A stretch of DNA of 64,000 nt, taken from NCBI RefSeq assembly GCF_024763615.1, contig NW_026604411.1:248001-312000 (forward strand). The letters run 5' to 3'. Positions within the stretch are counted from its first letter, which is position 1, and the number at the start of each line of letters is the position of its first letter. A model generated the notes under the pieces. It had not been told where the DNA came from. It did not search any database and saw only the letters and a list, made by a program, of their open reading frames with translations. Position numbers and translations under genes: made by a program. The DNA comes from Phlebotomus papatasi. Its lineage: Eukaryota > Arthropoda > Insecta > Diptera > Psychodidae. Positions 24,635 through 39,066 of this stretch are shown piece after piece.

Positions 24635-27600
24635 ATCCATCAACTTCTAATTAAATTACATTTTCTGCAAAATTTCTTAAAGGCAAAAGGCATGAAGGGC
24701 TTTGCCATGGATTCAATATGAACTTTGAAGTCTCTCGCCAACGATCTTTGATCCTTTTTGCTTAATATTACCACTTTAATTTATTTTAAATAATTTCTCT
24801 GAAGGAAATTGAAATTGTGATCTAGCAGATCCACCAACTTCTAATTAAATTACATTTTCTGCAAAATTTCTTAAAGGCAAAAGGCATGAAGGGCTTTGCC
24901 ATGGATTCAATATGAACTTTGAAGTCTCTCGCCAACGATCTTTGATCCTTTTTGCTTAATATTACCACTTTAATTTATTTTAAATAATTTCTCTGAAGGA
25001 AATTGAAATTGTGATCTAGCAGATCCACCAACTTCTAATTAAATTACATTTTCTGCAAAATTTCTTAAAGGCAAAAGACATGAAGGGCTTTGCCATGGAT
25101 TCAATATGAACTTTGAAGTCTCTCGCCAACGACCTTTGATCCTTTTTGCTTAATATTACCACTTTAATTTATTTTAAATAATTTCTCTGAAGGAAATTGA
25201 AATTGTGATCTAGCAGATCCACCAACTTCTAATTAAATTACATTTTCTGCAAAATTTCTTAAAGGCAAAAGGCATGAAGGGCTTTGCCATGGATTCAATA
25301 TGAACTTTGAAGTCTCTCGCCAACGATCTTTGATCCTTTTTGCTTAATATTACCACTTTAATTTATTTTAAATAATTTCTCTGAAGGAAATTGAAATTGT
25401 GATCTAGCAGATCCACCAACTTCTAATTAAATTACATTTTCTGCAAAATTTCTTAAAGGCAAAAGGCATGAAGGGCTTTGCCATGGATTCAATATGAACT
25501 TTGAAGTCTCTCGCCAACGACCTTTGATCCTTTTTGCATAATATTACCACTTTAATTTATTTTAAATAATTTCTCTGAAGGAAATTGAAATTGTGATCTA
25601 GCAGATCCACCAACTTCTAATTAAATTACATTTTCTGCAAAATTTCTTAAAGGCAAAAGGCATGAAGGGCTTTGCCATGGATTCAATATGAACTTTGAAG
25701 TCTCTCGCCAACGATCTTTGATCCTTTTTGCATAATATTACCACTTTAATTTATTTTAAATAATTTCTCTGAAGGAAATTGAAATATTGATCTAGCAGAT
25801 CAACCAACTTCTAATTAAATTACATTTTCTGCAAAATTTCTTAAAGGCAAAAGGCATGAAGGGCTTTGCCATGGATTCAATATGAACTTTGAAGTCTCTC
25901 GCCAACGATCTTTGATCCTTTTTGCTTAATATTACCACTTTAATTTATTTTAAATAATTTCTCTGAAGGAAATTCAAATTGTGATCTAGCAGATCCATCA
26001 ACTTCTAATTAAATTACATTTTCTGCAAAATTTCTTAAAGGCAAAAGGCATGAAGGGCTTTGCCATGGATTCAATATGAACTTTGAAGTCTCTCGCCAAC
26101 GATCTTTGATCCTTTTTGCTTAATATTACCACTTTAATTTATTTTAAATTATTTCTCTGAAGGAAATTGAAATTGTGATCTAGCAGATCCATCAACTTCT
26201 AATTAAATTACATTTTCTGCAAAATTTCTTAAAGGCAAAAGGTATGAAGGGCTTTGCCATGGATTCAATATGAACTTTGAAGTCTCTCGCCAACGATCTT
26301 TGATCCTTTTTGCTTAATATTACGACTTTAATTTATTTTAAATAATTTCTCTGAAGGAAATTGAAATATTGAACTAGCAGATCCACCAACTTATAATTAA
26401 ATTACATTTTCTGCAAAATTTCTTAAAGGCAAAAGGCATGAAGGGCTTTGCCATGGATTCAATATGAACTTTGAAGTCTCTCGCCAACGATCTTTGATCC
26501 TTTTTGCATAATATTACCACTTTAATTTATTTTAAATAATTTCTCTGAAGGAAACTGAAATTGTGATCTAGCAGATCCACCAACTTCTAATTAAATTACA
26601 TTTTCTGCAAAATTTCTTAAAGGCAAAAGGCATGAAGGGCTTTGCCATGGATTCAATATGAACTTTGAAGTCTCTCGCTAACGATCTTTGATCCTTTTTG
26701 CTTAATATTACCACTTTAATTTATTTTAAATAATTTCTCTGAAGGAAATTGAAATTGTGATCTAGCAGATCCACCAACTTCTAATTAAATTACATTTTCT
26801 GCAAAATTTCTTAAAGGCAAAAGGCATGAAGGGCTTTGCCATGGATTCAATATGAACTTTGAAGTCTCTCGCCAACGATCTTTTTGCTTAATATTACCAC
26901 TTTAATTTATTTTAAATTATTTCTCTGAAGGAAATTGAAATTGTGATCTAGCATATCCATCAACTTCTAATTAAATTACATTTTCTGCAAAATTTCTTAA
27001 AGGCAAAAGGCATGAAGGGCTTTGCCATGGATTCAATATGAACTTTGAAGTCTCTCGCCAACGATCTTTGATCCTTTTTGCATAATATTACCACTTTAAT
27101 TTATTTTAAATAATTTCTCTGAAGGAAACTGAAATTGTGATCTAGCAGATCCACCAACTTCTAATTAAATTACATTTTCTGCAAAATTTCTTAAAGGCAA
27201 AAGGTATGAAGGGCTTTGCCATGGATTCAATATGAACTTTGAAGTCCCTCGCCAACGATCTTTGATCCTTTTTGCATAATATTACCACTTTAATTTATTT
27301 TAAATAATTTCTCTGAAGGAAATTGGAATAGTGATCTGGCAGATCCACCAACGTCTAATTACATTAAATTTTCTGCAAAATTTCTTAAAGGCAAAAGGCA
27401 TGAAGGGCTTTGCCATGGATTCAATATGAACTTTGAAGTCTCTCGCCAACGATCTTTTTGCTTAATATTACCACTTTAATTTATTTTAAATTATTTCTCT
27501 GAAGGAAATTGAAATTGTGATCTAGCATATCCATCAACTTCTAATTAAATTACATTTTCTGCAAAATTTCTTAAAGGCAAAAGGCATGAAGGGCTTTGCC

Positions 27601-28736
27601 ATGGATTCAATATGAACTTTGAAGTCTCTCGCCAACGATCTTTGATCCTTTTTGCTTAATATTACCACTTTAATTTATTTTAAATAATTTCTCTGAAGGA
27701 AATTGAAATTGTGATCTAGCAGATCCACCAACTTCTAATTAAATTACATTTTCTGCAAAATTTCTTAAAGGCAAAAGGCATGAAGGGCTTTGCCATGGAT
27801 TCAATATGAACTTTGAAGTCTCTCGCCAACGATCTTTGATCCTTTTTGCTTAATATTACCACTTTAATTTATTTTAAATAATTTCTCTGAAGGAAATTGA
27901 AATTGTGATCTAGCAGATCCACCAACTTCTAATTAAATTACATTTTCTGCAAAATTTCTTAAAGGCAAAAGACATGAAGGGCTTTGCCATGGATTCAATA
28001 TGAACTTTGAAGTCTCTCGCCAACGACCTTTGATCCTTTTTGCTTAATATTACCACTTTAATTTATTTTAAATAATTTCTCTGAAGGAAATTGAAATTGT
28101 GATCTAGCAGATCCACCAACTTCTAATTAAATTACATTTTCTGCAAAATTTCTTAAAGGCAAAAGGCATGAAGGGCTTTGCCATGGATTCAATATGAACT
28201 TTGAAGTCTCTCGCCAACGATCTTTGATCCTTTTTGCTTAATATTACCACTTTAATTTATTTTAAATAATTTCTCTGAAGGAAATTGAAATTGTGATCTA
28301 GCAGATCCACCAACTTCTAATTAAATTACATTTTCTGCAAAATTTCTTAAAGGCAAAAGGCATGAAGGGCTTTGCCATGGATTCAATATGAACTTTGAAG
28401 TCTCTCGCCAACGACCTTTGATCCTTTTTGCATAATATTACCACTTTAATTTATTTTAAATAATTTCTCTGAAGGAAATTGAAATTGTGATCTAGCAGAT
28501 CCACCAACTTCTAATTAAATTACATTTTCTGCAAAATTTCTTAAAGGCAAAAGGCATGAAGGGCTTTGCCATGGATTCAATATGAACTTTGAAGTCTCTC
28601 GCCAACGATCTTTGATCCTTTTTGCATAATATTACCACTTTAATTTATTTTAAATAATTTCTCTGAAGGAAATTGAAATATTGATCTAGCAGATCAACCA
28701 ACTTCTAATTAAATTACATTTTCTGCAAAATTTCTT

Positions 28737-28876
28737 TGAAGGGCTTTGCCATGGATTCAATATGAACTTTGAAGTCTCTCGCCAACGATCTTTGATCCTT
28801 TTTGCATGAAGGGCTTTGCCATGGATTCAATATGAACTTTGAAGTCTCTCGCCAACGATCTTTGATCCTTTTTGCT
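28737..28876 (+). repeat. 70-bp tandem duplication with adjacent 14-bp loss
   Basis: TTTCTT runs straight into TGAAGGGC, skipping the usual AAAGGCAAAAGGCA. Seventy bases (28737-28806) are then repeated from 28807. The second switch joins TTTTTGCA to TGAAGGG and shares GCA with the normal context AAGGCATGAAGGG. The net change is +56 bp, which exactly explains the longer spacing of the higher-order unit here. Confidence 0.85.
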
Positions 28877-31800
28877 TAATATTACCACTTTAATTTATTT
28901 TAAATAATTTCTCTGAAGGAAATTGAAATTGTGATCTAGCAGATCCATCAACTTCTAATTAAATTACATTTTCTGCAAAATTTCTTAAAGGCAAAAGGCA
29001 TGAAGGGCTTTGCCATGGATTCAATATGAACTTTGAAGTCTCTCGCCAACGATCTTTGATCCTTTTTGCTTAATATTACCACTTTAATTTATTTTAAATT
29101 ATTTCTCTGAAGGAAATTGAAATTATGATCTAGCAGAACCACCAACTTCTAATTAAATTACATTTTCTGCAAAATTTCTTAAAGGCAAAAGGCATGAAGG
29201 GCTTTGCCATGGATTCAATATGAACTTTGAAGTCTCTCGCCAACGATCTTTGATCCTTTTTGCTTCATACTACCACTTTAATTTATTTTAAATTATTTCT
29301 CTGAAGGAAATTGAAATTGTGATCTAGCAGATCCACCAACTTCTAATTAAATTACATTTTCTGCAAAATTTCTTAAAGGCAAAAGGCATGAAGGGCTTTG
29401 CCATGGATTCAATATGAACTTTGAAGTCTCTCGCCAACGATCTTTGATCCTTTTTGCTTAATATTACGACTTTAATTTATTTTAAATAATTTCTCTGAAG
29501 GAAATTGAAATATTGAACTAGCAGATCCACCAACTTATAATTAAATTACATTTTCTGCAAAATTTCTTAAAGGCAAAAGGCATGAAGGGCTTTGCCATGG
29601 ATTCAATATGAACTTTGAAGTCTCTCGCCAACGATCTTTGATCCTTTTTGCATAATATTACCACTTTAATTTATTTTAAATAATTTCTCTGAAGGAAATT
29701 GAAATTGTGATCTGGCAGATCCACCAACTTCTAATTAAATTACATTTTCTGCAAAATTTCTTAAAGGCAAAAGGCATGAAGGGCTTTGCCATGGATTCAA
29801 TATGAACTTTGAAGTCTCTCGCCAACGATCTTTTTGCTTAATATTACCACTTTAATTTATTTTAAATTATTTCTCTGAAGGAAATTGAAATTGTGATCTA
29901 GCATATCCATCAACTTCTAATTAAATTACATTTTCTGCAAAATTTCTTAAAGGCAAAAGGCATGAAGGGCTTTGCCATGGATTCAATATGAACTTTGAAG
30001 TCTCTCGCCAACGATCTTTGATCCTTTTTGCATAATATTACCACTTTAATTTATTTTAAATAATTTCTCTGAAGGAAACTGAAATTGTGATCTAGCAGAT
30101 CCACCAACTTCTAATTAAATTACATTTTCTGCAAAATTTCTTAAAGGCAAAAGGTATGAAGGGCTTTGCCATGGATTCAATATGAACTTTGAAGTCCCTC
30201 GCCAACGATCTTTGATCCTCTTTGCATAATATTACCACTTTAATTTATTTTAAATAATTTCTCTGAAGGAAATTGAAATTGTGATCTAGCAGATCCACCA
30301 ACTTCTAATTAAATTACATTTTCTGCAAAATTTCTTAAAGGCAAAAGGCATGAAGGGCTTTGCCATGGATTCAATATGAACTTTGAAGTCCCTCGCCAAC
30401 GATCTTTGATCCTTTTTGCATAATATTACCACTTTAATTTATTTTAAATAATTTCTCTGAAGGAAATTGGAATAGTGATCTGGCAGATCCACCAACGTCT
30501 AATTACATTAAATTTTCTGCAAAATTTCTTAAAGGCAAAAGGCATGAAGGGCTTTGCCATGGATTCAATATGAACTTTGAAGTCTCTCGCCAACGATCTT
30601 TTTGCTTAATATTACCACTTTAATTTATTTTAAATTATTTCTCTGAAGGAAATTGAAATTGTGATCTAGCATATCCATCAACTTCTAATTAAATTACATT
30701 TTCTGCAAAATTTCTTAAAGGCAAAAGGCATGAAGGGCTTTGCCATGGATTCAATATGAACTTTGAAGTCTCTCGCCAACGATCTTTGATCCTTTTTGCT
30801 TAATATTACCACTTTAATTTATTTTAAATAATTTCTCTGAAGGAAATTGAAATTGTGATCTAGCAGATCCACCAACTTCTAATTAAATTACATTTTCTGC
30901 AAAATTTCTTAAAGGCAAAAGGCATGAAGGGCTTTGCCATGGATTCAATATGAACTTTGAAGTCTCTCGCCAACGATCTTTGATCCTTTTTGCTTAATAT
31001 TACCACTTTAATTTATTTTAAATAATTTCTCTGAAGGAAATTGAAATTGTGATCTAGCAGATCCACCAACTTCTAATTAAATTACATTTTCTGCAAAATT
31101 TCTTAAAGGCAAAAGACATGAAGGGCTTTGCCATGGATTCAATATGAACTTTGAAGTCTCTCGCCAACGACCTTTGATCCTTTTTGCTTAATATTACCAC
31201 TTTAATTTATTTTAAATAATTTCTCTGAAGGAAATTGAAATTGTGATCTAGCAGATCCACCAACTTCTAATTAAATTACATTTTCTGCAAAATTTCTTAA
31301 AGGCAAAAGGCATGAAGGGCTTTGCCATGGATTCAATATGAACTTTGAAGTCTCTCGCCAACGATCTTTGATCCTTTTTGCTTAATATTACCACTTTAAT
31401 TTATTTTAAATAATTTCTCTGAAGGAAATTGAAATTGTGATCTAGCAGATCCACCAACTTCTAATTAAATTACATTTTCTGCAAAATTTCTTAAAGGCAA
31501 AAGGCATGAAGGGCTTTGCCATGGATTCAATATGAACTTTGAAGTCTCTCGCCAACGACCTTTGATCCTTTTTGCATAATATTACCACTTTAATTTATTT
31601 TAAATAATTTCTCTGAAGGAAATTGAAATTGTGATCTAGCAGATCCACCAACTTCTAATTAAATTACATTTTCTGCAAAATTTCTTAAAGGCAAAAGGCA
31701 TGAAGGGCTTTGCCATGGATTCAATATGAACTTTGAAGTCTCTCGCCAACGATCTTTGATCCTTTTTGCATAATATTACCACTTTAATTTATTTTAAATA

Positions 31801-32062
31801 ATTTCTCTGAAGGAAATTGAAATATTGATCTAGCAGATCAACCAACTTCTAATTAAATTACATTTTCTGCAAAATTTCTTAAAGGCAAAAGGCATGAAGG
31901 GCTTTGCCATGGATTCAATATGAACTTTGAAGTCTCTCGCCAACGATCTTTGATCCTTTTTGCTTAATATTACCACTTTAATTTATTTTAAATAATTTCT
32001 CTGAAGGAAATTGAAATTGTGATCTAGCAGATCCATCAACTTCTAATTAAATTACATTTTCT

Positions 32063-32064
32063 GA
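32063..32064 (+). repeat. 43-bp deletion giving a 151-bp monomer
   Basis: ATTTTCTG is joined directly to ATTCAATATG, losing the 43 bases that normally lie between them, including the CCATGG site. The deletion explains the 3239-bp spacing between CATACTACC markers at 29266 and 32505 (17 x 194 - 16 - 43). Confidence 0.9.
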
Positions 32065-32504
32065 TTCAATATGAACTTTGAAGTCTCTCGCCAACGATCT
32101 TTGATCCTTTTTGCTTAATATTACCACTTTAATTTATTTTAAATAATTTCTCTGAAGGAAATTGAAATTGTGATCTAGCAGATCCATCAACTTCTAATTA
32201 AATTACATTTTCTGCAAAATTTCTTAAAGGCAAAAGGCATGAAGGGCTTTGCCATGGATTCAATATGAACTTTGAAGTCTCTCGCCAACGATCTTTGATC
32301 CTTTTTGCTTAATATTACCACTTTAATTTATTTTAAATTATTTCTCTGAAGGAAATTGAAATTATGATCTAGCAGAACCACCAACTTCTAATTAAATTAC
32401 ATTTTCTGCAAAATTTCTTAAAGGCAAAAGGCATGAAGGGCTTTGCCATGGATTCAATATGAACTTTGAAGTCTCTCGCCAACGATCTTTGATCCTTTTT
32501 GCTT

Positions 32505-35500
32505 CATACTACCACTTTAATTTATTTTAAATTATTTCTCTGAAGGAAATTGAAATTGTGATCTAGCAGATCCACCAACTTCTAATTAAATTACATTTTC
32601 TGCAAAATTTCTTAAAGGCAAAAGGCATGAAGGGCTTTGCCATGGATTCAATATGAACTTTGAAGTCTCTCGCCAACGATCTTTGATCCTTTTTGCTTAA
32701 TATTACGACTTTAATTTATTTTAAATAATTTCTCTGAAGGAAATTGAAATATTGAACTAGCAGATCCACCAACTTATAATTAAATTACATTTTCTGCAAA
32801 ATTTCTTAAAGGCAAAAGGCATGAAGGGCTTTGCCATGGATTCAATATGAACTTTGAAGTCTCTCGCCAACGATCTTTGATCCTTTTTGCATAATATTAC
32901 CACTTTAATTTATTTTAAATAATTTCTCTGAAGGAAACTGAAATTGTGATCTAGCAGATCCACCAACTTCTAATTAAATTACATTTTCTGCAAAATTTCT
33001 TAAAGGCAAAAGGCATGAAGGGCTTTGCCATGGATTCAATATGAACTTTGAAGTCTCTCGCTAACGATCTTTGATCCTTTTTGCTTAATATTACCACTTT
33101 AATTTATTTTAAATAATTTCTCTGAAGGAAATTGAAATTGTGATCTAGCAGATCCACCAACTTCTAATTAAATTACATTTTCTGCAAAATTTCTTAAAGG
33201 CAAAAGGCATGAAGGGCTTTGCCATGGATTCAATATGAACATTGAAGTCTCTCGCCAACGATCTTTGATCCTTTTTGCTTAATATTACGACTTTAATTTA
33301 TTTTAAATAATTTCTCTGAAGGAAATTGAAATTGTGATCTAGCAGATCCACCAACTTCTAATTAAATTACATTTTCTGCAAAATTTCTTAAAGGCAAAAG
33401 GCATGAAGGGCTTTGCCATGGATTCAATATGAACTTTGAAGTCCCTCGCCAACGATCTTTTTGCTTAATATTACGACTTTAATTTATTTTAAATAATTTC
33501 TCTGAAGGAAATTGAAATATTGAACTAGCAGATCCATCAACTTATAATTAAATTACATTTTCTGCAAAATTTCTTAAAGGCAAAAGGCATGAAGGGCTTT
33601 GCCATGGATTCAATATGAACATTGAAGTCTCTCGCCAACGATCTTTGATCCTTTTTGCTTCATACTACCACTTTAATTTATTTTAAATTATTTCTCTGAA
33701 GGAAATTGAAATTGTGATCTAGCAGATCCATCAACTTCTAATTAAATTACATTTTCTGCAAAATTTCTTAAAGGCAAAAGGTATGAAGGGCTTTGCCATG
33801 GATTCAATATGAACTTTGAAGTCTCTCGCCAACGATCTTTGATCCTTTTTGCTTAATATTACGACTTTAATTTATTTTAAATAATTTCTCTGAAGGAAAT
33901 TGAAATATTGAACTAGCAGATCCACCAACTTATAATTAAATTACATTTTCTGCAAAATTTCTTAAAGGCAAAAGGCATGAAGGGCTTTGCCATGGATTCA
34001 ATATGAACTTTGAAGTCTCTCGCCAACGATCTTTGATCCTTTTTGCATAATATTACCACTTTAATTTATTTTAAATAATTTCTCTGAAGGAAACTGAAAT
34101 TGTGATCTAGCAGATCCACCAACTTCTAATTAAATTACATTTTCTGCAAAATTTCTTAAAGGCAAAAGGCATGAAGGGCTTTGCCATGGATTCAATATGA
34201 ACTTTGAAGTCTCTCGCTAACGATCTTTGATCCTTTTTGCTTAATATTACCACTTTAATTTATTTTAAATAATTTCTCTGAAGGAAATTGAAATTGTGAT
34301 CTAGCAGATCCACCAACTTCTAATTAAATTACATTTTCTGCAAAATTTCTTAAAGGCAAAAGGCATGAAGGGCTTTGCCATGGATTCAATATGAACATTG
34401 AAGTCTCTCGCCAACGATCTTTGATCCTTTTTGCTTAATATTACGACTTTAATTTATTTTAAATAATTTCTCTGAAGGAAATTGAAATTGTGATCTAGCA
34501 GATCCACCAACTTCTAATTAAATTACATTTTCTGCAAAATTTCTTAAAGGCAAAAGGCATGAAGGGCTTTGCCATGGATTCAATATGAACTTTGAAGTCC
34601 CTCGCCAACGATCTTTTTGCTTAATATTACGACTTTAATTTATTTTAAATAATTTCTCTGAAGGAAATTGAAATATTGAACTAGCAGATCCATCAACTTA
34701 TAATTAAATTACATTTTCTGCAAAATTTCTTAAAGGCAAAAGGCATGAAGGGCTTTGCCATGGATTCAATATGAACTTTGAAGTCTCTCGCCAACGATCT
34801 TTGATCCTTTTTGCTTAATATTACCACTTTAATTTATTTTAAATTATTTCTCTGAAGGAAATTGAAATTATGATCTAGCAGAACCACCAACTTCTAATTA
34901 AATTACATTTTCTGCAAAATTTCTTAAAGGCAAAAGGCATGAAGGGCTTTGCCATGGATTCAATATGAACTTTGAAGTCTCTCGCCAACGATCTTTGATC
35001 CTTTTTGCTTCATACTACCACTTTAATTTATTTTAAATTATTTCTCTGAAGGAAATTGAAATTGTGATCTAGCAGATCCATCAACTTCTAATTAAATTAC
35101 ATTTTCTGCAAAATTTCTTAAAGGCAAAAGGTATGAAGGGCTTTGCCATGGATTCAATATGAACTTTGAAGTCTCTCGCCAACGATCTTTGATCCTTTTT
35201 GCTTAATATTACGACTTTAATTTATTTTAAATAATTTCTCTGAAGGAAATTGAAATATTGAACTAGCAGATCCACCAACTTATAATTAAATTACATTTTC
35301 TGCAAAATTTCTTAAAGGCAAAAGGCATGAAGGGCTTTGCCATGGATTCAATATGAACTTTGAAGTCTCTCGCCAACGATCTTTGATCCTTTTTGCATAA
35401 TATTACCACTTTAATTTATTTTAAATAATTTCTCTGAAGGAAACTGAAATTGTGATCTAGCAGATCCACCAACTTCTAATTAAATTACATTTTCTGCAAA

Positions 35501-37322
35501 ATTTCTTAAAGGCAAAAGGCATGAAGGGCTTTGCCATGGATTCAATATGAACTTTGAAGTCTCTCGCTAACGATCTTTGATCCTTTTTGCTTAATATTAC
35601 CACTTTAATTTATTTTAAATAATTTCTCTGAAGGAAATTGAAATTGTGATCTAGCAGATCCACCAACTTCTAATTAAATTACATTTTCTGCAAAATTTCT
35701 TAAAGGCAAAAGGCATGAAGGGCTTTGCCATGGATTCAATATGAACATTGAAGTCTCTCGCCAACGATCTTTGATCCTTTTTGCTTAATATTACGACTTT
35801 AATTTATTTTAAATAATTTCTCTGAAGGAAATTGAAATTGTGATCTAGCAGATCCACCAACTTCTAATTAAATTACATTTTCTGCAAAATTTCTTAAAGG
35901 CAAAAGGCATGAAGGGCTTTGCCATGGATTCAATATGAACTTTGAAGTCCCTCGCCAACGATCTTTTTGCTTAATATTACGACTTTAATTTATTTTAAAT
36001 AATTTCTCTGAAGGAAATTGAAATATTGAACTAGCAGATCCATCAACTTATAATTAAATTACATTTTCTGCAAAATTTCTTAAAGGCAAAAGGCATGAAG
36101 GGCTTTGCCATGGATTCAATATGAACATTGAAGTCTCTCGCCAACGATCTTTGATCCTTTTTGCTTCATACTACCACTTTAATTTATTTTAAATTATTTC
36201 TCTGAAGGAAATTGAAATTGTGATCTAGCAGATCCATCAACTTCTAATTAAATTACATTTTCTGCAAAATTTCTTAAAGGCAAAAGGTATGAAGGGCTTT
36301 GCCATGGATTCAATATGAACTTTGAAGTCTCTCGCCAACGATCTTTGATCCTTTTTGCTTAATATTACGACTTTAATTTATTTTAAATAATTTCTCTGAA
36401 GGAAATTGAAATATTGAACTAGCAGATCCACCAACTTATAATTAAATTACATTTTCTGCAAAATTTCTTAAAGGCAAAAGGCATGAAGGGCTTTGCCATG
36501 GATTCAATATGAACTTTGAAGTCTCTCGCCAACGATCTTTGATCCTTTTTGCATAATATTACCACTTTAATTTATTTTAAATAATTTCTCTGAAGGAAAC
36601 TGAAATTGTGATCTAGCAGATCCACCAACTTCTAATTAAATTACATTTTCTGCAAAATTTCTTAAAGGCAAAAGGCATGAAGGGCTTTGCCATGGATTCA
36701 ATATGAACTTTGAAGTCTCTCGCTAACGATCTTTGATCCTTTTTGCTTAATATTACCACTTTAATTTATTTTAAATAATTTCTCTGAAGGAAATTGAAAT
36801 TGTGATCTAGCAGATCCACCAACTTCTAATTAAATTACATTTTCTGCAAAATTTCTTAAAGGCAAAAGGTATGAAGGGCTTTGCCATGGATTCAATATGA
36901 ACATTGAAGTCTCTCGCCAACGATCTTTGATCCTTTTTGCTTAATATTACGACTTTAATTTATTTTAAATAATTTCTCTGAAGGAAATTGAAATTGTGAT
37001 CTAGCAGATCCACCAACTTCTAATTAAATTACATTTTCTGCAAAATTTCTTAAAGGCAAAAGGCATGAAGGGCTTTGCCATGGATTCAATATGAACTTTG
37101 AAGTCCCTCGCCAACGATCTTTTTGCTTAATATTACGACTTTAATTTATTTTAAATAATTTCTCTGAAGGAAATTGAAATATTGAACTAGCAGATCCATC
37201 AACTTATAATTAAATTACATTTTCTGCAAAATTTCTTAAAGGCAAAAGGCATGAAGGGCTTTGCCATGGATTCAATATGAACATTGAAGTCTCTCGCCAA
37301 CGATCTTTGATCCTTTTTGCAT
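32505..37322 (+). repeat. 6-mer (1156-bp) higher-order repeat zone
   Basis: The rare variant TTCATACTACC has its CATAC at 32505, 33661, 35011 and 36167. The spacings are 1156, 1350 and 1156 bp (6, 7 and 6 monomers with one 186-bp copy each), and the next unit boundary falls 1156 bp later at 37323, where the variant is replaced by CATAATATT. Within units the order is constant: GGTATGAAGGG, ATTACGAC with CTTATAATT, GAAACTGAAATTG, CGCTAACG, GAACATTG, then the 186-bp monomer. After 37116 the deletion spacing shortens to 768 and 962 bp (4- and 5-mers). Confidence 0.85.
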
Positions 37323-39050
37323 AATATTACCACTTTAATTTATTTTAAATAATTTCTCTGAAGGAAATTGAAATTGTGATCTAGCAGATCCACCAACTTC
37401 TAATTAAATTACATTTTCTGCAAAATTTCTTAAAGGCAAAAGGCATGAAGGGCTTTGCCATGGATTCAATATGAACTTTGAAGTCTCTCGCCAACGATCT
37501 TTGATCCTTTTTGCTTAATATTACCACTTTAATTTATTTTAAATAATTTCTCTGAAGGAAATTGAAATTGTGATCTAGCAGATCCACCAACTTCTAATTA
37601 AATTACATTTTCTGCAAAATTTCTTAAAGGCAAAAGGCATGAAGGGCTTTGCCATGGATTCAATATGAACTTTGAAGTCTCTCGCTAACGATCTTTGATC
37701 CTTTTTGCTTAATATTACCACTTTAATTTATTTTAAATAATTTCTCTGAAGGAAATTGAAATTGTGATCTAGCAGATCCACCAACTTCTAATTAAATTAC
37801 ATTTTCTGCAAAATTTCTTAAAGGCAAAAGGCATGAAGGGCTTTGCCATGGATTCAATATGAACTTTGAAGTCCCTCGCCAACGATCTTTTTGCTTAATA
37901 TTACGACTTTAATTTATTTTAAATAATTTCTCTGAAGGAAATTGAAATATTGAACTAGCAGATCCATCAACTTATAATTAAATTACATTTTCTGCAAAAT
38001 TTCTTAAAGGCAAAAGGCATGAAGGGCTTTGCCATGGATTCAATATGAACATTGAAGTCTCTCGCCAACGATCTTTGATCCTTTTTGCATAATATTACTA
38101 CTTTAATTTATTTTAAATAATTTCTCTGAAGGAAATTGAAATTGTGATCTAGCAGATCCACCAACTTCTAATTAAATTACATTTTCTGCAAAATTTCTTA
38201 AAGGCAAAAGGCATGAAGGGCTTTGCCATGGATTCAATATGAACTTTGAAGTCTCTCGCCAACGATCTTTGATCCTTTTTGCATAATATTACCACTTTAA
38301 TTTATTTTAAATAATTTCTCTGAAGGAAATTGAAATTGTGATCTAGCAGATCCACCAACTTCTAATTAAATTACATTTTCTGCAAAATTTCTTAAAGGCA
38401 AAAGGCATGAAGGGCTTTGCCATGGATTCAATATGAACTTTGAAGTCTCTCGCTAACGATCTTTGATCCTTTTTGCTTAATATTACCACTTTAATTTATT
38501 TTAAATAATTTCTCTGAAGGAAATTGAAATTGTGATCTAGCAGATCCACCAACTTCTAATTAAATTACATTTTCTGCAAAATTTCTTAAAGGCAAAAGGC
38601 ATGAAGGGCTTTGCCATGGATTCAATATGAACTTTGAAGTCTCTCGCCAACGACCTTTGATCCTTTTTGCTTAATATTACCACTTTAATTTATTTTAAAT
38701 AATTTCTCTGAAGGAAATTGAAATTGTGATCTAGCAGATCCATCAACTTCTAATTAAATTACATTTTCTGCAAAATTTCTTAAAGGCAAAAGGCATGAAG
38801 GGCTTTGCCATGGATTCAATATGAACTTTGAAGTCTCTCGCCAACGATCTTTTTGCTTAATATTACGACTTTAATTTATTTAAAATAATTTCTCTGAAGG
38901 AAATTGAAATATTGAACTAGCAGATCCACCAACTTATAATTAAATTACATTTTCTGCAAAATTTCTTAAAGGCAAAAGGCATGAAGGGCTTTGCCATGGA
39001 TTCAATATGAACTTTGAAGTCCCTCGCCAACGATCTTTGATCCTTTTTGC

Positions 39051-39066
39051 TTAATATAATATTACC
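39051..39066 (+). repeat. 5-bp insertion in one monomer
   Basis: TTAATATAATATTACC replaces TTAATATTACC, a +5 duplication of an ATAAT-type motif in the AT-rich part. Confidence 0.85.

Larger units (their letters stand above)
24411..32504 (+). repeat. 15-mer higher-order repeat (about 2.9 kb unit)
   Basis: A strongly marked monomer (ATTGGAATAGTGATCTGGC, then CAACGTCTAATTACATTAAA) starts at 22681, 24411, 27322 and 30466. The variant AAAAGACATG occurs at 25077, 27971 and 31115 (spacings 2894 and 3144). 2894 is 15 x 194 - 16. The 2911 spacing is the same unit plus the 17-bp insertion at 24615, and 3144 is 16 x 194 - 16 plus the 56-bp net gain at 28737. Three successive copies are therefore present, the last running into 32 kb. 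The order of other variants (GACCTTTG, GCATAAT, TCAACC) is the same in each. Confidence 0.85.
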
